Assembly: GCA_907163375.1 (NCBI GenBank)
Contig: CAJQUW010007090.1
Coordinates: forward strand, 248,001 to 312,000
Source: Prostheceraeus crozeri
Taxonomy: Eukaryota > Platyhelminthes > Polycladida > Euryleptidae
Direction: 5' to 3'
DNA: 64,000 nt
Under the pieces are notes generated by a model, which was not told the origin of the DNA, did no database searches, and saw nothing but the letters and a program-made list of their open reading frames with translations. Both the position numbers and the translations under genes were made by a program. Below, in pieces: positions 37,375 to 49,554 of the stretch (position 1 is its first letter; every line of letters begins with the position of its first letter).

Positions 37375-37787
37375 TCATGAAATTTTATTGAAATATTCCA
37401 ACTTAAGATTTCCAACTTCAACTGTATCTGAGTCTCCAGAGCCTCTCCCAGATTTATCTACTTCTAGGAAAGCCCTCTGTTTGTTTTCCTTTTTTATAAC
37501 AACAGTCGTAAAATCTTTCATGTAGTTAACCAAGTGAGAGGTGTTTAACTTGTCAGCAAGACAGGCTCTCAGCGTCCAACACCTTTTAACGGTCGATGTC
37601 TTGACGGTGATATCTTTAAGTCTAACAGCGATGAAATAAGTATTTGCGACAACCAAAACTAAATTGACCAGGCTTATAATAAACCATGAATATAGTGTAG
37701 GACCTACACACTTCGTGATGGTATCATGCACCACTGAGATCTGTGAATTCGACAAAATTATCAGAATCGTCTGAAGAGGAAACTTAC
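37375..37787 (-). pseudogene. Open stretch with one membrane-like segment downstream of cassette E
   Basis: Downstream of the cassette, the minus strand is open for about 130 codons to the TGA at 37375-37377. It begins just after a second AG (ttcctcttcag) only 17 bases from the cassette donor. It holds a hydrophobic run (SWFIISLVNLVLVVANTYF) and then a hydrophilic end. Removing the 17 bases would put it in frame with the Cys-rich reading, but 17 bases is too short for a normal intron, so a frameshift or lost intron is more likely. The PC motif, the spacing to a conserved-looking N-x-L stretch and the following LAD are loosely like the C-terminal part of DEG/ENaC channels. The glycine-rich second membrane helix is not seen, so this is only a hypothesis. 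Confidence 0.25.
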
Positions 37788-37925
37788 TCGACCAGAAAAA
37801 TGGTAGCAGGGGTAGGCGCAGTTGCACATCGTCCGGATTTCAGGGCAGAACGTGCAGTGCTCCTGCTCATTGACGCGCGCTCCATGACAGAAGAAAGATG
37901 AGGTTCTGTAGCACTCACTACATCA
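37788..37925 (-). CDS. Optional host cassette E, or a separate Cys-rich coding relic
   Basis: The 138-bp stretch lies between a ctgctttag acceptor and a cga/gtaagt donor, and its length is a multiple of three. In the host frame it adds 46 Ser/Ala/Thr-rich residues between exons D and F without a stop. Exon D also joins F directly, so the cassette is dispensable. An alternative acceptor at 37917 also fits the phase of exon D. It opens a different frame with a striking cysteine pattern, including EHCTFC and MCNCAYPCYHF, which runs on past the donor to a TGA at 37761-37763. That frame looks more protein-like than the host-frame reading. It could be an alternative last exon, since a minus-strand AATAAA lies at 37384-37389, or a relic of another gene. 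Which reading is used cannot be decided from sequence alone. Confidence 0.4.
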
Positions 37926-38037
37926 CTAAAGCAGTAAAAGACCACACAAATGGAAGAACATCACAAGAATGACCCACAGCTAACATAGTAGCTTGAAATC
38001 AGACGTTTGGCGTAAGGTCTGTAGATAAGCGGCTTAC

Positions 38038-38180
38038 CTCGATTTTAACGACAGCACAGGCTTGATCAGGAAAATGGAGCAGCGCTCTTCAATTGATTCA
38101 AATGTGTCGACCATCACTTGTGCCAATCGGATCCGCTCGTGACTGAGGTAGTCCATAATCTCCGTATATCGCCGATGACG
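38038..38180 (-). CDS. Host gene exon D: helical segment ending in a hydrophobic patch
   Basis: The acceptor is catctctacag/cgt and the donor is aaatcgag/gtaagc. The 143 bases give 47 codons plus two bases. The peptide runs from RHRRYTEIMDYLSHERIRLA through a helical part to a hydrophobic CSIFLIKPVLSLKS end. The exit phase (2) fits exon F directly, making an Arg at the junction. It also fits the optional cassette at 37925-37788, and a second acceptor inside that cassette. This is one of the best supported exons. Confidence 0.84.
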
Positions 38181-38505
38181 CTGTAGAGATGAAGAATTAG
38201 ATCAGTTACAATAACCTTAACTATAAAAGTTAATCAATGTCACCAATAAATTTGTCTGACAGAAAGTGTGAGACATGCATAACATTGTCTATCAAAATAC
38301 GAAGGAACTTTGTCTTCGATTCAAGAGGAAATTAGCCGAAAAAATGAATTGAAACGAATACAGAAACTGTTAATTGAAGGAATTGAAGCAGGGTAATAAG
38401 ATAAAAGAATGTTTTTTCTTTTGTGAATGGAAATCGTGACATTGCAGATGCTACAATAGGAGTAACATTATAGAAAATACTCCAGTTGCATGCAAAAAGT
38501 GTGAA

Positions 38506-40290
38506 TCAGAAAAAGTAAATTATTCGCCAATGAGTTTTATACCGCTGAGTGCGGCATAGCGGAAGACGATAGTGTTGACACCTCGACAATCGTTCTGGCA
38601 AAAGGTCGTAGAGTAAGTGATTCTCATCGTTTTCAATACGATGGAAAAATCTCAAGCTTTGATTAGTTCTTCTTGTTTTAATGCATTCCTTGTCGCATTT
38701 ACAGGTTCGTGAATTATCGTCAAATATCATTCTATGTGCTCGGTTGTCGATTCTTTGAAGCTTAGAGGCTAGCTTTTCAGGTAATTTGACAAAAACTGGA
38801 CAGCAGCATTCTATTAATGATCTGATAGTTGAATCATAGATCAAGTGATGTTCAGATGGGGTAATATATAATTTCATAGCTTCCAGCGCGTCGAATTGTT
38901 GATTAGCTTTTTTGACGATAGTCTGAATATGAGATGTCCAATCTAGGTGAGAATTCAAATGAACTCCAAGAACTTTGACCGCATCATCATCATTGGTGAT
39001 GACAAGGTTGCGTTATTACGAGTGTTTAACAGAAAACATGATTTTTCTGTGTTAACTGTTGGTCCGTTATTAGTTGAGAGATCATTAACTTCATCTGTAA
39101 TACTCGCTTTGATCCTCAGAGGGTCATCGGTATGGTTTTTGATGATGATGGTGAAGTCATCGGTACACTTAATCAGAGTTGAATAGTCTGAGTAACTCCG
39201 GAAATCTCCAACATACCCAGAAAAGATCATTGGTCCAAGAGCGGTACTGTGTGGAATTCCTCTTTTGACTTCGAATGGTGGCGATAAATTGTTATTGGTT
39301 TTTACGACAGATGAACGCTGCAAAAGATAGTCTTGAAGCCATAGTAAAAAACCATCTGGGAAACCGCTGAGTTTGAATTTCTTGATTGCATGTTTATGTA
39401 AGACACAGTCGAAGGCTTTCGTCAAATCGAAGCATAGTATGACACACCCGAAGCAGCCTACAGTCGCGGACTCGGATATCAGAACGCTTAGAAAATTCGG
39501 TATTATTCGGAGAAGCGGTCAGAACGTTGTCGTCAGCATTGCCGACTTGACAGTCATACTGTACCATATCTTCTATATATATATTTCTCGGAGATCTCTT
39601 GAAATCAATATATGTATGATCCAGTATGTTCAAATTTCTGGTTGGTCTAGTCACAATATCATATCGAGTTCAATGCACAAACTTGGAACATCAAATCGGT
39701 TGAAATCACCTGTTATCAAAAAAAGAATAGTCTTGTGAGCGTAGATCATTAACCATCTTTGTGATGTAGGCACTGGTAGTCAGCAATGATTCTGAGTTAG
39801 CAGAAGGACAAATATATACACATACAATGAACAGTTTGGGACTTGCCGGTGTGACAAGCGCACATTCAACACCATAAGGAAGAGTAGAGTTGCATTCGAT
39901 AATGGACAAGCGAAACTCGTTCTCCATTCCCATCAGAGAAACTATGTCCTTTGTTGGTCTAATTGATTGTCTTTGTATGCCAGCGTCAACTGGAAAATCA
40001 TGTCCTTCAAGAGTGGTGCAGGGCTGCTATTAGGTTGGCACTTGGTGAATAAGGTCCCAATTCGCACCTTGGGTTCCGTTTCTTAACAAAACCGCATCGA
40101 AGCTACCCCTTTTGGTCGGTTGGGGTAACTGAGACCAAATGAAAAGATCACCTGAACATATCACAATCATCGACATTACAAGAATGGCGTTAAAACTATG
40201 TGAATTCACTGGAATGATAATTCTGTCCAATGATGCCTTTGAAAAAGCTGAAGTGAAAGCGTTCAGTTTTATATTATTATAAACCGTCAC
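38506..40290 (-). mobile_element. Decayed CR1/L2-like non-LTR retrotransposon (LINE)
   Basis: Minus-strand fragments line up in LINE order. Near 40180 is a CSGD motif like the one that precedes the endonuclease in many such elements. Endonuclease pieces follow at 39933-39706 (LPYGVECALV, VCVYICPSAN) and 39654-39394 (TRPTRNLNILDHTYIDF). Reverse transcriptase follows at 39425-38955 (TKAFDCVLHKHAIKKF, WLQDYLLQR, then GIPHSTALGPMIF). The catalytic YADD box is changed to CTDD. The thumb region follows at 38958-38506 (LDWTSHIQTIVKKANQQFDA). The endonuclease end and reverse transcriptase overlap, so the first reverse transcriptase blocks are deleted. Frameshifts join the pieces. It is dead, and in the same orientation as the host gene. 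Confidence 0.85.
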
Positions 40291-42342
40291 GCAACGCAGT
40301 CATGCTTCGTCCTCAGGAAATGACAAAAACTACATCTACACGTACCTCACTATATACTTCTTTACCTATTATTGAAAAGTAGAGCGTTATTCATATCTCT
40401 ATCCATCAAAATTCATGGGATTTTCATCATATAAAAAATTGAGAGGATTTTATGCTGTAAAGGTCAGTTGTTCGTAGTCTTCCGTTCCTGTCGTTTACCT
40501 ATCTTCTTTATTTCTATAGAATTTACAGAAATATATACCAGTTAATGTGATGCTTAAATAGGACCCATAATCTTGTCTCTATCCAGACGTTCTTTAATCC
40601 AACCAGATAAGGGATTACGTAGCTTATTTGATTATAATACACATTTTTTTCATGATTGCCTTCTTTCGCAAATTCTGGAATTGGCCTTTCATAAATTATG
40701 CGTGCACATTGAGAAAGGATCATCTATCTTGCCCTTCCCTGGAGAAAACGTTGTCTTGGAATAGAGCGTAGTCACTTACATTTTTATGTTAAAGTCTAAT
40801 GCTAAGTACCAGGGACACACCCACGATTTTTTTGGGGGGGGGAGGGGCGGAATGTCGACCATTTATTTATCATTGCATATTTTATATATTATTATAACAT
40901 TGCTTATTAACTAATATAATATATATCAATATTATAATAATACATGTTAATTATATATATTATTTGTATTATTTTATTATTATTATGCATTGTTTATCTT
41001 ATTTCACACATGCAGACCAATTCTCAATTGATCATCTCTTGTCATTGACAAGCTTGCAGAAAGCAGTAGGCGTTTGGGCTTCGCCTTATCACCTTATTCG
41101 TGACTTTCTAACAATGCTTCAATTTTTAGTTAATAAAGTGTTATGAATTATACCCAAAACATTTTCATTTAGATACAAAAACTGTGTTTATTCACTAATT
41201 GAACATTGAAAACTAATAGTCACAAAATTGGACGAGAAACGTACAGGTGTATTGGACGAGTATTGATGCAGAAGCATGTGTGCATTGCCTCAAGATTCCA
41301 TTATAATTGTAAAATTCTAACCCTTAATACTCGAGTCAAGCGGCAATGCTTATTTTAACTTGTTTCTGAATTCATATCAAAAATTTTCGCATGCCGCCAA
41401 ACCGCCCTCCCTCCTTCGTCACGCCCCTTCTAAATACCATTATACATGCGAAAGTCCAAATTTCGATATTCAAAGTGTGATTAAGACTACCTATTTTAAG
41501 TTTAAATCGAACGATCAATTACGCATGCAGCGCATGAGTAGCATATATTGCCTCTGAAATCATTAAAAACTGCTTGCATCTACTTAGCAATATTCATAGT
41601 ACAAAATAATGAATATCTAATGAAGTGTGATGCTGTGCAATTGTATTTTTAATTGCTTCACCTAGTAATTTCATCCACTTCTTATCCGCTCTTGAAGCCA
41701 GGGGGAGGTTTCATCTGACAGATCGGACTCTTTGATAAGATGTCCCACTGTCTTCTCGTCAATGAAATAAAAAAAACTTTCTTCTAATGCTAACAGGGGA
41801 AAGATATTTTCTTCAGTTTGAGCATCAGTTTCCTATCTGTTCGCAAAGACAGAAAACAAGTGCGTTTGTAAGAAGAATTTTATTCTGTCAGTCTAACCCA
41901 TGTCTTCTCGTGAACTCAATATTTAACTTTCTTCCCGGCTCTTACGTTCTAATTTGCCGACACACGAGGCAATGGATTCCATGTAGTTGACTTAGGAGAT
42001 GGGATCAATGTTGGCGCACAGATCCAAAGCAGAGCGTTACTGGCGCCGAATGTCTGGATTTTATTAATGTGCAAGCTTTGGAGACAATATTCCTATCAAT
42101 TCTGAAGACTTGATCAGTTGGTTAACTCTAAAGAATTGGGAATCTTTTGTCAGTTGATAACAGTGAATGAAAGAAATTTTGGATGAATCAGATCATGGCA
42201 GACAATCAACATGTAGCAATATAATGCGCCGTTCTCTTACGACAGATCACATAATGTTGAAAATATATAGGAATAATCATTTTAGAAACAGAAAATGGAG
42301 AAAAAAGAGATAAATACATTTAAAATAATGCATTTAAATTCA

Positions 42343-42490
42343 TTAACCCTTTCGCGATCAATGTGAAATTTACAAATTCAAATATGCACCCACGATAGCT
42401 GCTGTGACACATTGACAATGATATCTTATACTTCCTGATCTTAGAGAATTTGTGAATGACGTGTTGTCAAAGTCCTGGTCAACGGGTTAA
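42343..42490. mobile_element. Small TTAA-bounded element, piggyBac-like
   Basis: The left end reads TTAACCCTTTCGCGATC and the right end, 148 bp on, GGGTTAA, as in non-autonomous piggyBac-type elements that insert at TTAA. A second inverted match to the left end (gatcgcgaaagg) lies at 42941-42952, so the original element may have been about 610 bp with a damaged right end. Confidence 0.4.
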
Positions 42491-45398
42491 AAAATATTCT
42501 ATGTAAATAATATCGTCCCTGTATGACTTTTGATAAAAATTATAAAATGAGCTCTTTCGACCGGCTGGTTCTGCGGACCAACGCATTTGCTCATGTTCAC
42601 TTGAAGTGCAGCTGTTAAAGAAAAATAGTCAATATTTTTTACTTAAGTCTTAACTTTCACAAAGGGTGACAGTACCGATTTTTTTTAAAAAGAATCATGA
42701 TATCAGATAAAACAAAACGAAAAATCTTAGGAAATCATTAAAGTGTTCTATTTAACCGTATGCTCTATCTCGTGGGGAAATTCACTTTGCATTCCGAGTT
42801 GATTTTGTCATAAGTGGCAATATTTCGAAATTTCAAATGCATTTTCTGCATTATTTAACACTTGGAAATGCAAAGATAAGAGATTTGAGCGAAAATAATC
42901 TGAAATGTCTTCTGAAATTATGCGCACGAGTAAAAGACGCGATCGCGAAAGGATGCCTTGATTCGATATATAATCCTGGGGAAATTATAAAATGATGTTT
43001 CTTTATATGATGACGACATATTTCAACATTTGACCAAAATTATTTTCCTGTCAAGACAGTAAACATGAAGATAACTTTGGTCAACGCCATGTACAACAAC
43101 ATCATATTATCATTTGGCATTCCGAAATTTCTTGCAGATTATTTCGAATGTGATTTGCGAAGAGGATGTTGCCACACATATAGACATGACTTTTATCATT
43201 AGTTCGAGCATGTTATCCATGCAGATAAAGACTCTGATAGCTATCACGACTGCACAAAAATAGATTGCATTCATACAGGCCTATATCATGTATATATCGT
43301 ATTTATCTCATAAAGCACTCATAAAGCATCAATTAGAGAAACATGCAAACCACAAACGCTAAGGAATTGAAAGTTTCAATCAAATGTTGGCAAATGTATC
43401 TTTTCGAGAGCCAAGTAGGCCGTAATAGTGAAGCCAACTTAACCATGCTATAAGACCAGTTCAAAACAAAGTTCAAATTGCCTTCAAAACAACATTTCCA
43501 GATCAGTCGCTGGAATATGACCTATGAGGTTGGCCGAAATTTACCCCGTTTGAGGCAAAAAAGATTAAAAAAAATAAGCAAAATCGTTACTTGTTTAAGT
43601 TTATTCAGCATTAACATCAGTACGGTTGTCATCCATTACTAAGTCATATAATACATTAATAATATAATATGAAATCATTGCTATAAGTTACTATTGCATC
43701 CTGGTCCTTAGTATGAGATGTGCAATTAGCATAATAATAGAAGTTTCGGCAGCTATACTTCTTTTACCATACTACTCTCAGTAGTGCTACTCTAAGGTAG
43801 TGCGCCTGTGATAATTGATAAATGCAGCATTTTGTAAACAAAATGTGAATGGTATAATTAAATACTGAGCATTTTTTTTTGAACTGAAGATGCAACTGAG
43901 TATTACTGTGTAATCATGTAAGAATATTTAGACAAGTATGTAGTAATGTCAGTATTTAAAGGATAGAAAGGCCTTTTCGGAGAACATAATCGGCATCCAC
44001 CTTTTTACCAGTCATAATGCAGTCAGACATAAATTCTTCATTACTCCATACGTCATAACTTCATAGAATTACATCCCATACCTTTCATTAAGTTAGCATT
44101 TCTTAAGAAAAATATCTTCGCTGATATTAAGCTCATCAATTTCAATGAGGTGATTTCTTATTATGATAACGTAATAGCGTCAACAGAAGTCCTCATGCAT
44201 CATGCCAATGAAAGGAAGATTTTAAAAATTGTCGAATACTGACATCGCATCGTTTCAGAAATTATATTTAATATCATCAAATATGTGCTCAATTGTATCG
44301 GACAAAGTGGTGTAAGTAAAGTAAAAAATAGATTCAGTGGCTCCCTCAGTAACTGGAAGATGTTTGTAACCCAGAAGTACGAGACACGTGAATTCAAGGC
44401 ATTCTCATACGATGATGAAATTCATCCCAGCAGTCATTTGCAACAGAATATAATGCTTACTAATTTGAATACATGTACTTAATTGAAGTAGTCCTGATGA
44501 GGACTGATGGGGTTCTCCAATCCGCAGGTGTACAAATGCAATGCTCTTGCATACATTGGATAAAGCAGTTCTTAAAAGAACTCAATGGAGATTTCTCGTG
44601 GCAACGAGTTACGACGTAAAATTGATTATGTTGTGCCCAAAAACCCATAGACAATAACTGGTAAAAATTGAAATTTCGAGACTTGTGACACTTCTCATTC
44701 TTACTAACATAGATTCCAAACAATGCCGCATACACGTTCAACAAAGATGTCTAATATACTGTACCGACTACAGATGTTGGCAGTGCTACACACTATGACT
44801 ATGACTATAACTACACAATGTTGATAATGGAAAGAATCTATTTGTTATCACAGGTTTCTTTATACGCCTATAATACTTCATGAAATTCAACATTTCTTCA
44901 TTTGTTCTTCATTTGAAATACGATACTTCGACCACTACTTCAGCTACCGATTAAGGGATATTAAACATAATACTGCAGTCCGTCAGTCATCAGCAGGTAC
45001 TTGTCTAGTTGTGCTTCGACCCCAGACCTGAGTACTCATACCCAGACGTGCGGGGTCCCACACATTATGACTGACAAAATACTCAATAGGTAATTATATG
45101 TTTGGAAAGATCTGTCAAAAAGATGCATCAGACATCATGCAAATGCTGCGCTTCCCATAATTAAACTCATCGTGTCATTAATCCTCGATTCACATAAGCA
45201 TGTAATCATTGTGTGATAAAAATGCAATCCGCCATACTCCATCTCATTCAACGTGACCTAACAAGGGGAGCTCTCTCATTTCCCTTCGGCCACTCCAAGC
45301 ATTCTGTACTCTCTCTTCACGACCCCATGAAACGTGTAATTGAAATTTACATTAGTATATTTACATATTGATATATTTAGGTGAAATGAAGTCATGTA

Positions 45399-46070
45399 CC
45401 GCATTTCCTCTAACAAACGCCGCCTCTAGTAAGCGCCGCACCTCTGAGAGAAAATTAGAAGACAATGACTACATGTAAGTGTAGCACAAATCTCTTCCAT
45501 TTAGCTAAAAAACAAAGATATAGTTTATGATATATAGTTATGACACTGCTCTGATTTTAGTCTTTATCATAAGTCACATAATCTAAGGTTAACACTCAAC
45601 CTCACACTCGAACCATTTCGATAGTTAATTATCTTCTATACGTCTAATTTCATATTGCCATCGACATCAGATTCTGATTTAGATTTAGATTCGGTAACTT
45701 ATTAGAGTTGCATGTAACGGTGAGCACTGAGTCATGCCATGACCCATCAAGCTCATGTTTTGTGTGATTCTCGCCTTCAAAGAAATAGCAGATAGAAACA
45801 CTATACCGGTAATTCAAAGAAATTAGCCCCATCCTGTGTTCAATCAGCACCGAAGCAAACACGCCTTGTCGGCAATGGAGGAAGAATACTTGATGACTTT
45901 TCAGTTCTTATTGACACCTATCCGAAAAGGTCATCTTGTTATTCAAATTGGAAATTTCATGTGGAAATCGTATAATTTAATAAACGCCGCCATCTATTAA
46001 GCGACGCACTTAGAAGAGGGTGATTGTAAATATATGCCACGGGCCACGGCGTTCATTAGAGGAAATGCGG
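45399..46070. mobile_element. 672-bp TIR element at a TA target
   Basis: Inverted ends read CCGCATTTCCTCTAACAAAC on the left and CCGCATTTCCTCTAATGAAC on the minus strand at the right, extending into cgccg. TA flanks each end (45397-45398 and 46071-46072). Near the right end a direct copy of the left subterminal block occurs (aacgccgcc..taagcg.cgcac at 45413-45450 and 45981-46016). There is no transposase-like ORF, so this is a non-autonomous DNA transposon of probable Tc1/mariner type. Confidence 0.8.
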
Positions 46071-46288
46071 TAGCTTGATGATTGATTACTACTTTTCCAT
46101 TTTTAGATATAGTCTCATAAAGAAGATAACATGAAATTTTAAGTTCCGACCATAAAATCCTCATTTTCATAGAACAATTTAAATCTTGCGATGGATGCAT
46201 ACAACTCTAACCGTCGAAAATCAATATTCATCATATTACGCAACAAAAGTTAGAGAAATTTCGTATCTCGCAGACGTTCACAACTTAC

Positions 46289-46365
46289 CTTCATTTCCAT
46301 GAGCTCCATATTATCCCACGTTTGAAAAACTTCCGCATTCAAAGATTTGTAACGTTTAGCATTTT
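46289..46365 (-). CDS. Host gene exon C: helical segment
   Basis: The acceptor is cctgtgttgcag/aa and the donor is gaaatgaag/gtaagt. The 77 bases complete a split Glu codon and add 25 codons, including KRYKSLNAEVFQTWDNMELM. The phase fits both neighbours exactly. The peptide is helical and charged, and continues the same domain as exons B and D. It sits between introns of about 8.6 kb and 8.1 kb; the downstream one carries a decayed LINE in the same orientation. Confidence 0.82.
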
Positions 46366-49300
46366 CTGCAACACAGGAAGAAATTATAAGCAATCACAGA
46401 AAGTTAGATGTGCGATTTACGAATTCTACTCTCTCCTGCAGCATAATAGAAGTGAAGAATCATTCGATGGCTTGTTGTAGGTGTTGATGTATTGACGGTT
46501 ACCGTGTCTTCCATTTGAAAATATTATCAGGAAATGATGCAAGTCATTACCGTCCTTTTCACAACAATAATCGGTCAGTACACGCAAAACACGATGCATT
46601 TCGCATTACGGAATAAACTCCTGAATATCTGACATCACGTTTGATTGAAAATGATCTTCTCAACATATTCAAAAGTTGAAAAATGAAAAATGATGTGTTC
46701 ATGCAAGAAAGGAAGTCATTTGTTTTTAGAATTTATCATAATTGCTAATTTATCTGTTTGAAGTAGTCACAAACAATGTCAATGGCCATGCGTTCTCCAG
46801 ACGGAATTCAATATTCTAACTATTCTCGATGCGCAATCCGGCAATCAATCTTCACAAGCATGAATTAATGATAAGAAAATATTTATTTGTCAGTAGTATG
46901 CATAAAATATAGAGTGTAGTGACTAGTGGTTTGGAGAAATATGGTACAGTGAATACTTTATCATTTCCAGAATGCAGTAAAGACTTAGAGCGATTAAATA
47001 CTTAAAATATTCAATTATAGTTGTATGAGAGCGAATATTGACATTGAAGGCGCTTGGTCATCTCACACACACGCCCACGCGCATGCGCAATCTAAGATAC
47101 CTTCCTCAACATATTTATTGAATAAAGATAACTGCTATCTATGCTATCGCGTGATAGGTCTGCCAACTCCGGATCTCATGACATCTAGCGAATTAAAACG
47201 TGTCATTCAGATCATTCTCAAAAGCTTTTCTTACAAATATTTGAACTTTTTAAAATTTCTGTGATGAAGATAAGACATGAATGCAAACATAGACTCCACA
47301 TTGGACTTCATTTATTTACTAGATTAAACAGTCAGAAGACACTCCGATGAAAAAATGTTGATGCTACAAAAAATGTTTTAAGAAATGAGCAATCAATTTA
47401 TTATTTAATCAGCCTATTTATTATTTATTCAATCAATTATTTAATACGAAGGAAAGTAGATATTTTAGTTTAAGACAGACGTTGCAGGCATATGTGTTTC
47501 AGTTCTTTTTGAAAACAAAAACATCAATAAGGTGATGTATGTGAAAATTCTAATCGGAGAGTTATAAAAATTGATATGTTAAAATACGAGGCCATTCAGC
47601 TGTTGAAATAGATTCAGGCGAGAGAATCAGTCTGGAAACACTGTTCACAGCGGTCGGGCTACATTTTGGAACAATTCTGGCTGGGAAGATTATCTTGTGA
47701 TTATGGAAGCAGATGGAGCTCATGGAGACATACGTATTTTAACATTGCTGCTCTTTGAGAACCAATAATTGCATATATCCATCCAATCAATTCTTTCAAC
47801 ATTTTGAAGTGATCTCTCAGTACGTGTGGCGATTTAGCTAAGAACTTCAATGAAATAGAGAATCAATCAATTTGAATTATTCAAAAGCATTTGTGAATAA
47901 GGGACTCAAAATTTTGAATTGTTATTAAAAGTACAAAGATTTCCGAAAGAGAACCACGTCAATATTAGAGGAGTCCACACCAAAAGTGCAATTATGTTTA
48001 TCTAACAATAGTTATGGCCAATTAGGGCTGAATTGCCTCTCCGATGATCTCGAAGGCTGAATTCCCTCAATGAACACTACATACTACCACCACTACAAGA
48101 TTGAATGAAGAAATGTTTTACAGAACATATTTCATCAAGACATTAGTACAATCCTGGTGACGCCTAGATAGAAAGTGCACTCTATAAGTGGTTTTGATTT
48201 ATTATTTGCCTATTTTGTCATAAAATCAATGCTTGCCTAATAGATTGCCTAGAAACAAGTTCACGTGCTCTGCAGAGTTTTCAAATCCATTACATTTAAT
48301 TCGAAATCCACTCACATTAGATTTCCATTTCTCTTGATGTTATTGTTTTGCTGACGTGTATCGCGCAATATATTACTTCGGAGGCAGGATTCACATTAGA
48401 CAATTAGATATAAGAAATCAGTTGTAGTGTTTCTCCTTCCTTTGAATCGTACCGTGGTTGAGTAAACAAAATCAATTGTAATATTCTATAATGACATCAA
48501 TTATGGATTGGAAAGCTGATGTATAGCTTTAGAGCTGTTTGTAAATCACAGTTGCGCCGACGATATAATGATTACCATTCTTCTTCATCACTGCTCGAAT
48601 CTGCATCAAGCAACTTCATGAGATTTCGTTTATTGTTTTCGTCTCACATTTACGACGGAGAAATACACATCTGAAGAAAATCTGTTAAGACGCCATAATA
48701 TCAAGTAAGCACAATTGTTCAATATGCCTTCAGCTCAAAATGTTTCAACTGTCTTCTCCAGGGTACAAGCAGAATTTTGCTGCAGCAAAAATTCCATTTT
48801 AGGAGATATATGTTTAGTAATATTCGTGATTTCCGTTGCAGGAATTTATATCTAGGCCTACTTTTGTCATCAATCAGCAATTTTAACATTGAATCCAAAA
48901 TTCATGAAACTAAGTTCAACAAAGAGAATTAGAAATATACAATTAATCATAAATCAGCAGGTTCTTGTTGACCTTGTCTTCGTTTTATTGAACTTCACTG
49001 TAATCAAGTCAATGATGATGATGACTAATAAAATATGTGTAATATGCAAAATTATTCTTTAAGCTGCAAGAAACCAAGATATTGATAGAAACCAAGATAA
49101 CCCTGTAGATAACAATATTTTCACAGTTCTACCGTACGCTTTCATCGATAGCATATATCATAAGATGCCCTAATCACTTTGTGATTAAGACATGAAATAA
49201 TTGCAGCGTAAGCATTCACACTATTTTCATCTTTATTAACGCGTTGCTGCAACAGAGATATTAACTGCTTAAATCAAATTGAGTAATAGAAAATAACAGA

Positions 49301-49387
49301 GTAAGATTCAGACTGCGAGATTTGACGCACATGTCAATAAAATGGAATGGTCTGGGTTGAAATTTCCGCTGTCTCTTTTCAAACTTA

Positions 49388-49554
49388 GGTACCTACTTTA
49401 TACAGAACTGATTCCATTCTGGGGCGACCGCACAGAAACAGTGTTAGATATATAGTTGTTAGTGACAATGTAATTTCAATGGGTGAATCTTACTGTTAGA
49501 GATTTGTTAGCCTAACAGTGTTTCTGTGCGGTCGACCCTGGTTGACTAGGTACC
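49388..49554. repeat. Inverted repeat with conserved ends
   Basis: cgaccgcacagaaacagtgt at 49425 is repeated inverted at 49512-49534, differing by one inserted base. Further out, ggtaccta at 49388 pairs with taggtacc at 49547. The 167-bp unit looks like a short non-autonomous element or the remains of one. Confidence 0.7.

Larger units (their letters stand above)
33110..38037 (-). other. Host intron between exons F and D
   Basis: AT-rich DNA with the 30-bp minisatellite at 34890-35220, a degenerate gctctgtctgcaaaacac-like repeat at 34550-34670, and the optional cassette E with its downstream open stretch at 37375-37925. No other coding unit is supported. Confidence 0.65.
38181..46288 (-). 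other. Host intron between exons D and C (8.1 kb)
   Basis: Contains the LINE relic (38506-40290), a T7G9 tract at 40827-40847, a very AT-rich stretch at 40857-40990, a piggyBac-like MITE candidate (42343-42490) and the TIR element at 45399-46070. Between 43000 and 45390 I see only short open frames and a ctatga microsatellite near 44795-44818. Confidence 0.65.

Noticed and set aside
40827..40847. G-quadruplex at the T7G9AG4 tract
   Set aside because: Only two G runs are present, one long; this is more simply low-complexity sequence.
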